Shown: positions 52,301 to 63,078 of the stretch, one piece after another
How positions within the stretch are numbered: position 1 is the stretch's first letter
Layout of the letters: every line of letters begins with the position of its first letter
NCBI GenBank assembly: GCA_023333565.1
Contig: JAJKFH010001865.1
Coordinates: 6,014,001-6,078,000 of the forward strand
DNA from: Puffinus mauretanicus
Lineage: Eukaryota > Chordata > Aves > Procellariiformes > Procellariidae
DNA: 64,000 nucleotides
Direction of reading: 5' to 3'
The notes under the pieces: model-generated
Told to the model about the DNA's origin: nothing
The model's input: the letters and a program-made list of their open reading frames with translations, nothing else
The model's database searches: none
Program-made: the position numbers and the translations under genes

Positions 52301-55300
52301 TCCTCGTTTGAAGCAGCTGAAAAGTGATGTCTGCTGGCATCCCAGGTTTTTAGCCAGTCTAGTATATGTCTGACTAATCTCAGTGGAGTGCCAGGTTAAA
52401 GATCATGGATGAGATTTCAATTTTATCACAAACTCCTTCGCCACCCATCATTTCACTTTAGCATTCAGAGGATAGTGACAAGAATTCTGGAAAATGGCAA
52501 CTGTGCTTTAGTAAAAAAAAGAAGAAAGGGGAGTCAAAGAAATAATGTATGGGAAAAAATGTAAAAAAAAAAAAAAGATCTAGTTTTCTTAGAAAAATAC
52601 AGAACATTACGTCAGGAGACTAAAGGTATGATAAATGTTGAGCCAGCGCATGAAGTGTGAACGCTCCCTGTGTATGCTTTGCAGACTTGCTAATAAACAT
52701 AACAGAGAAGTCTAATGTAAATTATAGGACACAAGCCCAAATTCTGGATTTTAAAGTTTTCAGAAAAATGAAACTTATACTACTTCTATAGCTACAGTGC
52801 CAATATCAGCTGTTGAGTTTTCATAGAATATGTAAGCCAGGGAATGCGTGTGGTTCATGTAATGTACCTGCAGTTTTTGTAAAGCCATTATTTCTTTTTC
52901 CTTGCCGACCATTCTACCTCTCTGCAAACAAACAGGGACTGGCCACAGAATTACCCGGTTTTGTTTTTTTTTTTAAATAAAGTCCATGCTGAATAAGCAA
53001 AAAGTGATCAGATGCACTATGAGCACAGCACAGTTAACCTTGGAAAACATTTTAGTCTACAGCCACCGAAAGCTGCTATACTCTTCAGCCACAGATTACA
53101 GTTTTGCTAAAATTATTCTACTGTAAATACTCAAATAATGCGTGCAAGTGCCAAGAGTGAGACTGCTGATGTATTACAGTAACAGACTGCTGCCACTGTC
53201 AGCCAGTCAATCTGGATTCCTAGCCATTAAAAAGTTTCCATGAAAATAAAAGGTAATGATGCCACTACTGCATTAGAGATTTTTAATTATTTCCAATACT
53301 TAGCCATCTTTAGCAATGCTCAGTTTACGTTTGAATATGTGAATCTACTGCATTTGTGAATGTCAGGGCAAGTTTTTTGGGACCCAGTCTTGCAGAAAGC
53401 TAGGCAGAATGAAGATCTTTTCACTCTCAAGTCTATGAGAAGCTTGTCTGGAAAAAGAAGCCCGTGTGCAGTTGGTGCTTTCGATTTAGGTTTATCAACC
53501 TGTTATAGCCCAGACAGGTGGGATCAAAGGTTACAGAAGACTGATGGCAGAATGATCAATAAGGCTAAGGTGACACTAACAAGAATATCTTCTGCAAGTA
53601 TGCAGTAGATCTTTTATTCCCATGGGTGCTCAAATTTAAAGAAGAGGTAATTAATCCCTATATTAACGAGCAATTGTTTACAACACACAGAGAAGCAAAG
53701 AGGCACCTTGTCAGCAGGAAAACATTTGCTGAGAATAATGGACTGTGATGCTGGAGATCTGTTCAGGATTGCTTGGCTACTCTGCCCAGACCACACAGGG
53801 AGGCTTTTAAAAGTTTTGATCTCATTGGAGCACTATTTTTTCCTCCAGTGTTGTGATGAAAAGCTTCCTTTGGCTGTACTGGCTGTGAAGCTTGATTTGA
53901 AGTCTGACATGGATCTGAAGTCACACAAAGGAAGCAGGACCAAGCTTTCAACTCTTACGGTCAGCGGGAGTGAACCAAATACCCTGGTCTTGCAGCAAAA
54001 GAGAGCTGTTAGGTTGCAGGTTGAAAGCTACAGGTTGAAGGCTTTAAACTCTTGTTCTGACTAATATGATCCTGCCTTGCCAGAAAAGACATTGTTGAAT
54101 TTGTAGCATCTGTGTATGCTCTAGGAATAAAAAGCACATCAGTTTGTTTTAGAAATGCAAAACAGATTTCAGAAGACTAGGAGGAAAAAGTGTTTCTTTC
54201 TTCATGCAAGCAAGACACACTGAAAACTGTCCTCTGAACATCAACAACTCTATCTTATGCATTAACAGATCTAAAATATTAACAGACAATTCTGAACTCA
54301 TATTCCATTCCTAAGTATGTGACCAGACTTTAAAGATATTTAGCCATTTTATTTATGTATCTGACTTTAAAAAATTGTACAGAAGTTTCAGATGGCAGCA
54401 GCTTGCACAGCAAAAGAAGTAGTTTTCACATTCAAATAATGCACACATGGTTTTCTTATTTTAAATATTGCTTTATCCAATAGTGCAATTCATCACTAAA
54501 ACTTTACTGAAGTGAATTCACAGCTGACTTCTTGTCAGACACTAAAAGGTCTGTACTGCATTCATTTAATGTTTTTTAAAAAGAGGCCCATGGGAAAAAA
54601 AAAAGAAGGTTTTTTTTTACACTTCCCAATCCATTTTGCATCAGTTTGTATGTGTTTTTGAGCAACAATTTAGAAAAATATACACACACACAGGCTCAAC
54701 CAGGAATCCAGTCAAGGTATATGAAGGATGAAGGATAGACAGCCTTCTACAAAACATGCCTTCCATCTCAGTGTTTCATACATGTGCAAGGGAGAATCAA
54801 AAGGAGGATATCACTGGCCCTAAAGGTAGAATAGCTATACTGTAAAAGGATTTATTTGACTTTCAGGAAACTTTAGAGAGACCTAGTATTAGCTTCTCTG
54901 TAACTCCTGAATTCTAAAAAGCTCTCAGGAAGAACATAAGATCCCAGCAGCCTATTGGCTTAACAGCTTTATCATCTTTTACTTCCCGTTGCAACATTTT
55001 CCCTTTCCACATACCCTGTCAGTCCTGGCTTTATGCTTGCAGGAATCAGACACTCAAGGACAGTTGACTTCTATATATTTAGGTGTGTGTAATAAGATGC
55101 TATTTACAGAGCCCATGCACAAGGGTTGTTTCGTTGAAGGAAGGTGCCCAAATACCAGAGTCCATTGCCCAGCCCAGGTGTTCAGCCCCTGACTCCCCTT
55201 AATATGTAGATGCTCATTTACAAATAATCTCAATCTCACTTACATATCTGAGTATCACTTCATTTACATCTGGAATATCTTCTCAGTGGAACTGCATTAG

Positions 55301-55793
55301 CAGGTCTCAAATCATAGCCCAGCCTTCTACCAGCAATCTGGTTTCGGGTCTCTTCAACTGCAACTAAAGCCACTTTCCTTTACCTAAGCTGCACATCTGG
55401 CCTGAGCTTTAAACACTCCTCAACCTGCAGCAGTCCAGCAGCACTGAGCAGTGACTTGGTTTGTCTGGAATTGCGATAGTTTCTGAAAAATTGCATAATC
55501 TTGAGTGACATCCTACTTTCACAACCACGTCAGTGCTACAACAGTCAACATAAAATCCGTATGGAAAATGCTAAGGGCAGGTCTCCTTAAATTGGGCTCT
55601 CTCCCTCATCTCCATTAAAAATAGCACATTTAAATTATAATTCTTAAAATAGGATTCCTTTGAAATGTTTGCTAGTGTTCAGGATACCAAGATCACCTAC
55701 TATACAAAATTTGAAGCATATATATTTCCATACTGCCTTTGACAAACAGCAGTTTAAGATGACAGTAACAGTATAGTGAATAAATACATCAAG

Positions 55794-55807
55794 AGTGTGT
55801 GTGTGTG
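55794..55807 (+). repeat. (GT)7 microsatellite
   Basis: Seven GT units. Confidence 0.9.
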
Positions 55808-58776
55808 ACCAAGACAACACAAACTGAAGAATGAAATTAATGTGAAAATTTCAAATTGATTGACTGGTTAGAAATGTCTGCCCCATTTCTATCTGGAATT
55901 CCTCCTGACAGCTTGTGCATCATACAATAGCCATGACCCAGAAGTGCCTATTAAAAGGCAAACATTTGGGCCTGAGAAGCACTCACGGAACAAAAAGGGC
56001 AATTTTTCCTGCCATTGCCACCCATCACAAACATGCTCATTCTATCAGAGGTGGCTGGGCACCTGAGAAGAGCTCACTGGCTCATTTAAAGATTGCAATG
56101 CAAATGCTGAACACCACAAGTCAAATACCAGTCACAGAATGGGAGACAAACTCGCCACCTGTTGGGATGAAAAGGATGGAGAACAGCACGTCAGGTCATC
56201 TCTCTACCATCAGTAGCAGCACCATAAGGAATACGCAGCTATCTGTAACCATCACGGTCTAATGGATGCCAAGAAATCAAACAGAGAAAAACCCGCTTGA
56301 AACACCCATATAGGCAAAATTGAGTATCAGATCCTATCACATGACATGTTTTGTGTAACAGGGAAATGATAATTTTGACAACTACATGTTTCAGTTTTGT
56401 GGAGAAATGAGAAGCAAGTACTTGGGTAGGATGCAGAACAGACAGGACAGATGGGGCAGTGTGGTATTTGGACACCTACCCTTGCCCTTCACACATCAGG
56501 TGTCTGAAGCTGTGCATGATAATGAAAGCAGCCTGCATCGATAGAGTCCACTAACTGATCCTGAAGACTAAGGTTAAGCACCCTCTGAGCAGCCTCCCCG
56601 ATTGAGAAATCACTTCTGGAAATCTGAGCCCATGTGCATATTTTTTTGAATCAGGTAGCATGTATGCTGTTTATTGCTCCTAGCAAAATAATCTTGTTCA
56701 TCCTTAAATGATACATGGTGTGTCACTTAAGACGCTGGTCTTCTGCCACTTGGAAAAGAAAGAGATCACATTACAAATGACTATCCCGGCTAAATATTTT
56801 TCCTCAACATCCTTCTCCCCAGATTCAGAGTCCATCGGCAATAATTATGAATTATTCCTACTTTGTCTTCCTTTTCATCACACTAATACATGTCATCTCA
56901 TTGCCAGAAAGCATGAATCTAGAAATGTCAAAGGAGCATTAAAACCGCAGCTTTAAAACGTATACAACATTGATTCATATTAAGAGGGCTTCTGGCATAC
57001 TGTAGAGCTACTTGTAGACTTTGGCCACTTCAAATCATAAACGAACAGGAAAGTTATATAAAAACAGTTAATATTAGATTAAGTGGTAGCAAGATTGGGA
57101 AACTTTCTCTGGAAAAGCTTTGAAACTAATTTTAATCAAAGTTATTACTTATTACAAAAGAAAGGCAGATTTGTGAAATTATGGGTCTTGACAAAAAAAG
57201 GCATAAAGGAAGTATCAAGTGATCAGCTATTTCAAACTGGATCATTATGCACTTTCTGAATTTTTAAGAGTAACATTTTCACAGAATGTTACATACCATA
57301 TAGCTGAAGTTCCTGCAGCTTCTTTGAATTACGTATACAGTTTCAAACTTCCTATCTTGTTAAAATAAATAGAAGGAAGCTAAACTTTCCAAAAGTGACC
57401 AAACAGATCTTTATTTACAGCTTGTGATGAAGTGAGAAGGAGCAACAGAATTTAGGCTTTGACAATTTTGAAAAAAAAAAAGAAAGTTCAGAGTCTTTAG
57501 CTTTTCCCTCTGAGAACTGCAAAGAGCGCCGCAGCTGACCAGAGATGGGATATTAAATTAGCATCTCACATGCAAAATAAGAATAGCAACTCTAGGTTAC
57601 CTATAGGGTGTCAAGATTAATTAGTGAATGTTTGCACTTGGCATTGAAGATGTAAGACATTGTATAAGTGTTAAGTATTACTACAAAGAGGAACTTTCAA
57701 ACCTTGGTAAGTTCAGTTTACGTAGTTGAAATGACTTTATATTTCTGCTGACTAATTCTCCAGTACTTTGGCCAGTGTTTGCCACCATCTACATGCAACA
57801 AATGAAACCTTAGCTATCTTAAAGGCAAGATGATGATGATATTTTGCAAACTATCAATAATAACATAGTGCAAGGCAGAATAGCCCCCAAAAATATTAAT
57901 ATCTAGTAATCAGGATGAAGACGCCTAGTGTGTTATATTCATTCATTCTTGTTTAAGACTTTTAGCCGTGGGAAAAAGAAAAAAGAAAGAGGAGAAAAAT
58001 TAAAATTACATTCTGTCTGTGCAGGGGCTGCTCCGTCGGGCCAGGGTGGGTCACCCTGGGCCACGGTGGTGCTGGGTGCTGCTGTGACCCACATGGTGCC
58101 TTGGGGAGGGGAGCATGGCTGGGGGGGAGCTGTCGAAGTTGGGGGACTCCCTCCTGCCCAGCTGTGCCCACTCTGAGCCTGCAAAGAAAGATGCTACTGC
58201 CGGGTACTTTCCCCAAAAGCCACCTGGCTGGACCAGCCTGACTTGCTGGTGCTCGCCACTCCTCATCCAGGCAGGTAACTCCTGTAAGCCCCAAGGCAAC
58301 CTGCAGCACGCTTCCTACTCTCCGTAGCCCTGCTAAATAAGTCACAGGCAAAAATCACTTCGATATGAATGTGGTTCCAATAAAGTGCTAAGCACAGACA
58401 GCATACTTAGGAAAGCAGCAAAAACATGACAAGATGCTCAGGTACAGACCCACAAGTCTATCGAAAGTGGATCATTAACCACAGCACCTCAAGGACTTTT
58501 CACAAGCTAACACATACAAAATATTTGAAATTATAACAAATACATTTTTTTCCAAAATCTTTATTGGTTTTTTCCTTTTACTGAGCACCTAAGAAACTTC
58601 AGTGAAAAGTTGAATAAAGATGTGCCTAAAAACACCAGACTTGGGAGCTTCCTCCATTATTGTGAAGGAGAGAGGGGAAGGACTGTTCCTGGGAGATCCT
58701 TCTCTGGTCCTACAGGGCAGGGTTCTGTGACCTCAGGTATTATGCAAAATAAAATCTCTTTTTTTTTGCACTTGAA

Positions 58777-58824
58777 GACTTTTTATTCTTCTTTTTTTCT
58801 TTTCTTTTTTTTTTTTTTTTTTTT
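58777..58824 (+). repeat. T-rich tract
   Basis: Long T runs broken by C and A; the last run exceeds 18 T. It could be the tail of an unrecognised minus-strand retrotransposon, but none is visible next to it. Confidence 0.8.
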
Positions 58825-59459
58825 AAGGACCTAACAGATATGGTGCCCTTTTTGGATTCAGGTATTGTTTTAATTTTACAAATACATCTTTAGTGTTTCT
58901 ACTGTGAACATGCCAATCACAGTACCTGCAAGAAAAGCCTTGGTTTAGGAATGAACAGAAATCCATAAATATTCATATATATCCTGCTAGTTCACTTATT
59001 GCTTGCTTTTTATCTGGACCAGTTATCAAAAAAAAATTAATGAAAAATTGGTCTGAATATACATTTTGCTGGAGTACGATGGCATTATTTTCAAACAGAC
59101 CTTTTGTTCGGTTTGTTTTTTCCTGCTGCCAGGATGCCCCATTTTCAGGAAGGCAATCTGCTTTTCAACTGCTGCTTTCCTCGGAGAAGGTATGGCAAAG
59201 CGGCTAGGAGGTAATGTCCTTGTGTGTGTGCAGCTGTCCGCGGGAATCGCCAGCGTGTGGTGAAGCACAAAATGGAGAGGGAGAATCGCAGGTGAATTTC
59301 TGGCTTCCTTCTGCCTAATTGTGTTTTAATGATTTGACGACTAGTTATCTTGCCCATCAACTGCCCTCCGTGGCAAAACAGGCCCTCTGAATTAGGCACA
59401 TTATCTCAGCAGGACATGGTTGTTTATAAAACTGAAATACATAATTTAATAATACTTCA

Positions 59460-59525
59460 GGCCAGATCCTCAGCTGATGGAAACATGCATAGTCTCACTG
59501 AAGTCAGTCAATCTATTCTGATTTG
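59460..59525. repeat. Ancient interspersed repeat remnant
   Basis: 'GGCCAGATCCTCAGCTGATGG' is followed by 'GCATAGTCTCACTGAAGTCAGT'. This order recalls a palindromic ancient repeat common in reptiles and birds (from memory; family not verified). Confidence 0.45.
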
Positions 59526-60700
59526 TTTAGGTGACGAACTGTCTATCTGTTCATAAACATCATAGAAAAGAGCCTTTATTTATGCACTATTGCAAGGGCA
59601 GGAAAATCCCACGCTCCCACTGGGTTGTCTTGCTGCATGCCAGAGTTTCTCAGAGCTCTGAGCTAATTTGAGGAAACACGATTAGGGAGTATCATAGCTG
59701 CAAAAGGATCTGTAATTCATCACCTGCAAAACAAGGGTAGTCAACACTGAAAAATGCATGAGCTCTTCTGAGTTTTTTGAGCCACTGGAGCGGTGGATCC
59801 CAGCAGCGCGTATCCCAGATCCCCTCCCTCCCTCCCGGGTTAGCGGCAGTGGGCTGTGAGCAGAGCTCTTTCTCTGCAGAGATTCTGCATCCTTTCTGCA
59901 TCCTATGCACAGCAGCATAGTTTTCCCAGCAGTCTTACTGACACCCATTTAAAGCATTTTAACACGAAGGTCAGTCTCCTGGGAGTGACACACGTGGGTG
60001 TCTAAAAATCCTTGTGCAGGGAACATATTGGACCCAGATCTCCATCTTCCTGATTTGGTAATCCCTAGCTCCAGTCTCACTTCAGAAGCCTTTGAGGGCT
60101 ACTAACCCAACTAAGCCAATCCAGCAGGCACACTTGGGCCCTACCTACTGGAATGAGCTCTGTGGGGACAGGGGTAAAGCACCGTGCCTGGGAAGCAGCT
60201 CTCTCGCACACACACGTGGTGCTGGGAGTCAGTCTGGTCGGGACTGCTGAGACGATGCCAAGAAGCAAACCCAGGCACCTGAGGAACAGTAAAGTGCAGA
60301 AGCGAGTCCCTCCTCAGATCCCCAAATGCTCCCGATACCAGCTGAGCAGAGAGACCTCAGGAGAGCAATTGAGACTTAGGCCTCAAAATCCATTTTTGTA
60401 GTTTTTTGAACGTCATTTTTGACAGTGGAAATTATTAGTAGTTTAGGCCTGAATCATTACATATGTTTAGATGCCCAGCTCCGGAAATTTTTCTGACCTG
60501 AACCTAGGTTGAACCACATCTTGTGTTATATTCCACAAAAGATTTCTAGGATTTATAACCCGGTCTTTGTTGCTAAGATAACAGCATGGCAGAAAGACTA
60601 CACTGAGAACGCTTTCTGAGCAGGTACTTCAAAATGAGATAATGCCACATCAGCTGCAATAGCTATAAGAAAGAGACCTTGGAGAGAAGTTATTAAATAA

Positions 60701-60720
60701 CTGCTCGCCGAAGCGAGCAG
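60701..60720 (+). other. Perfect hairpin at the CR1 5' end
   Basis: CTGCTCGC and GCGAGCAG are perfect reverse complements around a CGAA tetraloop. It sits exactly at the step from AT-rich flank to GC-rich CR1 5'UTR. Confidence 0.85.
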
Positions 60721-61000
60721 CTCCGGTGCCGGCATGATTGGCAGCAGAGCGCTCTAGCGCGGTGCACAGGGGGGTTCCTGAACCGGGGGAACCTCAGGGG
60801 GACCCGAGAGAGCCGCCAGGAGCCCGCAGCTTGTGCCACAGCAGCAACAGCGGCCAAGCCCCCCACGGGTATAAAAGAAGCCCTTAGGGAGCGTCAGTGA
60901 GTGGGAGCGCTGCAAACTGGGCAGGCAAACAGGGCGCAGCACGTCAGTGGCGTGGCAGTTTGTGCGGCAGTTTGCGCAGTGACTTAAGGGATAGGGGGCA
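60721..61000 (+). other. CR1 copy 2 5'UTR
   Basis: A GC-rich, CpG-containing leader of about 280 bp before the first ORF1-like ATG at 61001. It contains TATAAAA at 60870-60876 and repeated short blocks ('GTGGCAGTTTGTG', 'CGGCAGTTTGCG') near 60951-60976. Confidence 0.75.
60870..60876 (+). promoter_or_regulatory. TATA-like element inside the CR1 5'UTR
   Basis: TATAAAA in 'CCCCACGGGTATAAAAGAAG', a good match to a core promoter box in GC-rich context, about 125 bp before the ORF1 ATG. Non-LTR elements need internal promoters upstream of the start site, so a TATA box here would drop part of the leader. It may be fortuitous. Confidence 0.3.
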
Positions 61001-61711
61001 ATGGTGACAAGTTCCTGCCCGGCACAGCAGGGGCGTCTCCTCTGTGACTACCCCACCTCCCCAGGTGCCCTTGTACAACAGGTGTGAGGCTCTGCCAGTG
61101 GAACCGAAAAATAACGAGGACGATGGTTCATCTAACTTGGAGGTGTCGCCAAGGTTAAGTCGGCCTATACCCTGCATCAAAACTGCTTCCATAAAGAAAA
61201 AAGGTGGGTCATTGTCACAGGAGACTCCCTTCTGAAGGGAACAGAAGGCCCAATATGCAGACCGGAGCCACTTCTTAGGGAAGTCTGCTGCCTCCCTGGG
61301 GCCCGGGTTAAAGATGTGAAGAGAAAGCTTCCTACCCTGGTACAGCCCTCAGATTACTATCCATTATTGATTTTTCAGGTAGGCAGCGATGAAGTTGCAA
61401 CAAGAAGTCCAATGGCAATCAAGAGAAACTTCAGGGCCTTGGGACGACGGGTTAAGGGATCAGGAGCACAAGTAGCGTTCTCCTCTATCCTTCCAGTTGC
61501 AGGGAACGATGAGGGAAGAAACAGGAAGAGCCAGCAGATCAATACCTGGCTCCGAGCCTGGTGTCACTGGCAGAATTTTGGGTTTTTTGATCATGGGTGG
61601 GTCTACACAACACCAGGCCTGCTGGCGACAGACGGGGTACACCTGTCTCAAAGGGGGAAAAGGATCTTTGCACAGGAGTTAGCAGGGCTCATTGAAAGAG
61701 CTTTAAACTAG
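61001..61711 (+). pseudogene. CR1 copy 2 ORF1 remnant with SGNH/GDSL esterase
   Basis: The ATG at 61001 starts MVTSSCPAQQG, like the N-terminus of CR1 ORF1. Then the reading jumps to another frame, TTPPPQVPLYNRCEALPVE from 61044, a region that normally lies more than a hundred residues further on. The middle of ORF1 (zinc finger/coiled coil in full-length relatives) thus appears deleted near 61030-61044. A second frameshift falls in the A-run at 61197-61202. From 61202 the esterase domain is open to TAG 61709-61711. It has a GDS block (catalytic Ser codon 61226-61228), CRPEP...REVCCLPGARVKDV, QVGSDE, and the DGVHLS block with Asp 61631-61633 and His 61640-61642. The esterase catalytic residues are intact, but the protein is broken upstream. 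In CR1 this domain is thought to act on lipids or membranes. Confidence 0.88.
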
Positions 61712-61713
61712 AT

Positions 61714-63078
61714 TTGAAGGGGGAAAGGGATAAAACCAGGCTCACTAGAGATAAGCCTGGGGGCGGCACGCTGATGTTTGAGGGACAGTGTGCTAGCGAG
61801 GTCCTTCGGTCTGCCATCTCAGTGGAGGTAGGGGATGGAGATCCATGTGGCAGCAAAGACGCAAGGGTTATGAATGTGTTAGAAACTACGGAAGTGTCCG
61901 AGAATGGTCACACAGGAATTAGGGCTTCCCCCCTCAAAAAAGTGGCAGGATCAATAGCACAACTGAAGTGCATCTACACCAATGCATGCAGCATGGGCAA
62001 CAAACAAGAGGAGCTGGAAGCCATTGTGCAGCAGGAAAACTATGGTATAGTTGCCATCATGGGAACATGGTGGGATGACTCGCACAACTGCAGCGCTGCA
62101 ATGGATGGCTATAAAATCTTCAGAAGGGATAGGCAAGGAAGGAGAGGCGGTGGGGTAACCCTGTATGTTAGGGAGTGTTTTGATTGTCTGGAGCTTAATG
62201 ATGGTGACGATAGGGTTGAGTGTTTATGGGTAACAATCAAGGGCAAGGCCAACAAGGCAGATATCATGGTGGGAGTCTGTTATAGACCACCCAACCAGGA
62301 TGAAGAGGCGGACGAAATATTCTATAAGTAGCTGGGAGAAGTCTCACAATCGCTAGCCCTTGTTCTCATGGGGGACTTCAACTTACCAGATGTCTGCTGG
62401 AAATACAATACAGCAGAGAGAAAACAGTCGAGGAGGCTCCTGGAGTGTGTGGAAGAGAACTTCCTGACACAGCTGGTGAGGGAGCCAACTAGGGAAGGTG
62501 CCCCGCTGGACCTGTTGTTCCCAAACAGAGAAGGATTTGCGGGTGATGTGATGGTTGGAGGCTGTCTTGGGCACAGCGATCACAAAATGGTAGAGTTTTC
62601 GATTCTTGGAGAAGTAAGGAGGGGGGTCAGCAGAACTGCTACCTTGGACTTCCGGAGGGCAGACTTTGGCCTGTTTAGGAGACTGGTTGACAGAGTTCCT
62701 TGGGAGGCAGTCCTGAAGGGCAAAAGACTCCAGGAAGGCTGGACATTCTTCAGGAAGGAAATCTTAAAGGCACAGGAATAGGTTGTCCCCATGTGCCAGT
62801 GGGGAAGAAGACTGGCCTGGCTGAACAGAGTGTTTTGGTTGGAACTCAGGAAAAAAAGGAGATTTTATGACCTTTGGAAGAAGGGGCAGGCAACTCAGGA
62901 GGACTACAAGGATGTTGTGAGGTTACGCAGGAAGAAAATTAGGAAGGCCAAAGCCCAACTAGAACTTGATTTGGCTACTGCCATAAAAGACAATAAAAAA
63001 TGTTTCTATAAATACATTAGCAACAAAAGGAGGGCTAAGGAGAATCTCCATCCTTTATTGGATGCGAGGGAAACATAG
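61714..63078 (+). pseudogene. CR1 copy 2 ORF2: endonuclease and linker with stops
   Basis: One frame carries the AP endonuclease: IYTNACSMGNKQEELE, VCYRPPNQDEEADE, MGDFNLPDVCW and HSDHKMVEF. The motif that should read ITETWWD reads IMGTWWD, so the catalytic Glu is replaced by Gly (codon 62062-62064). In-frame stops are TAG at 62329-62331, TAG at 62779-62781 and TAG at 63076-63078. The first two sit where relatives have Gln (CAG), so they are single C-to-T changes (inference). The basic linker LRKKRRFYDLWKKGQATQED follows. Frame is lost after 63078. It starts directly after the ORF1 stop, as in copy 1. Confidence 0.92.

Larger units (their letters stand above)
47774..60700. other. Long unique AT-rich stretch without supported genes
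   Basis: No supported gene. The GC-rich patch at 58020-58330 is open on both strands in several frames but has no domain. Open frames at 53708-54064 (+, 118 codons) and 55915-56262 (+, 115 codons) are unrecognised. Poly-T/poly-A runs occur at 50595-50612, 51491-51505, 52562-52577 and 58777-58824. Two palindromes or ancient repeats are listed separately. Confidence 0.55.

Noticed and set aside
57928..58351. GC-rich patch open on both strands (possible CpG island or exon)
   Set aside because: Few CpGs, no recognisable protein, and multiple competing frames.
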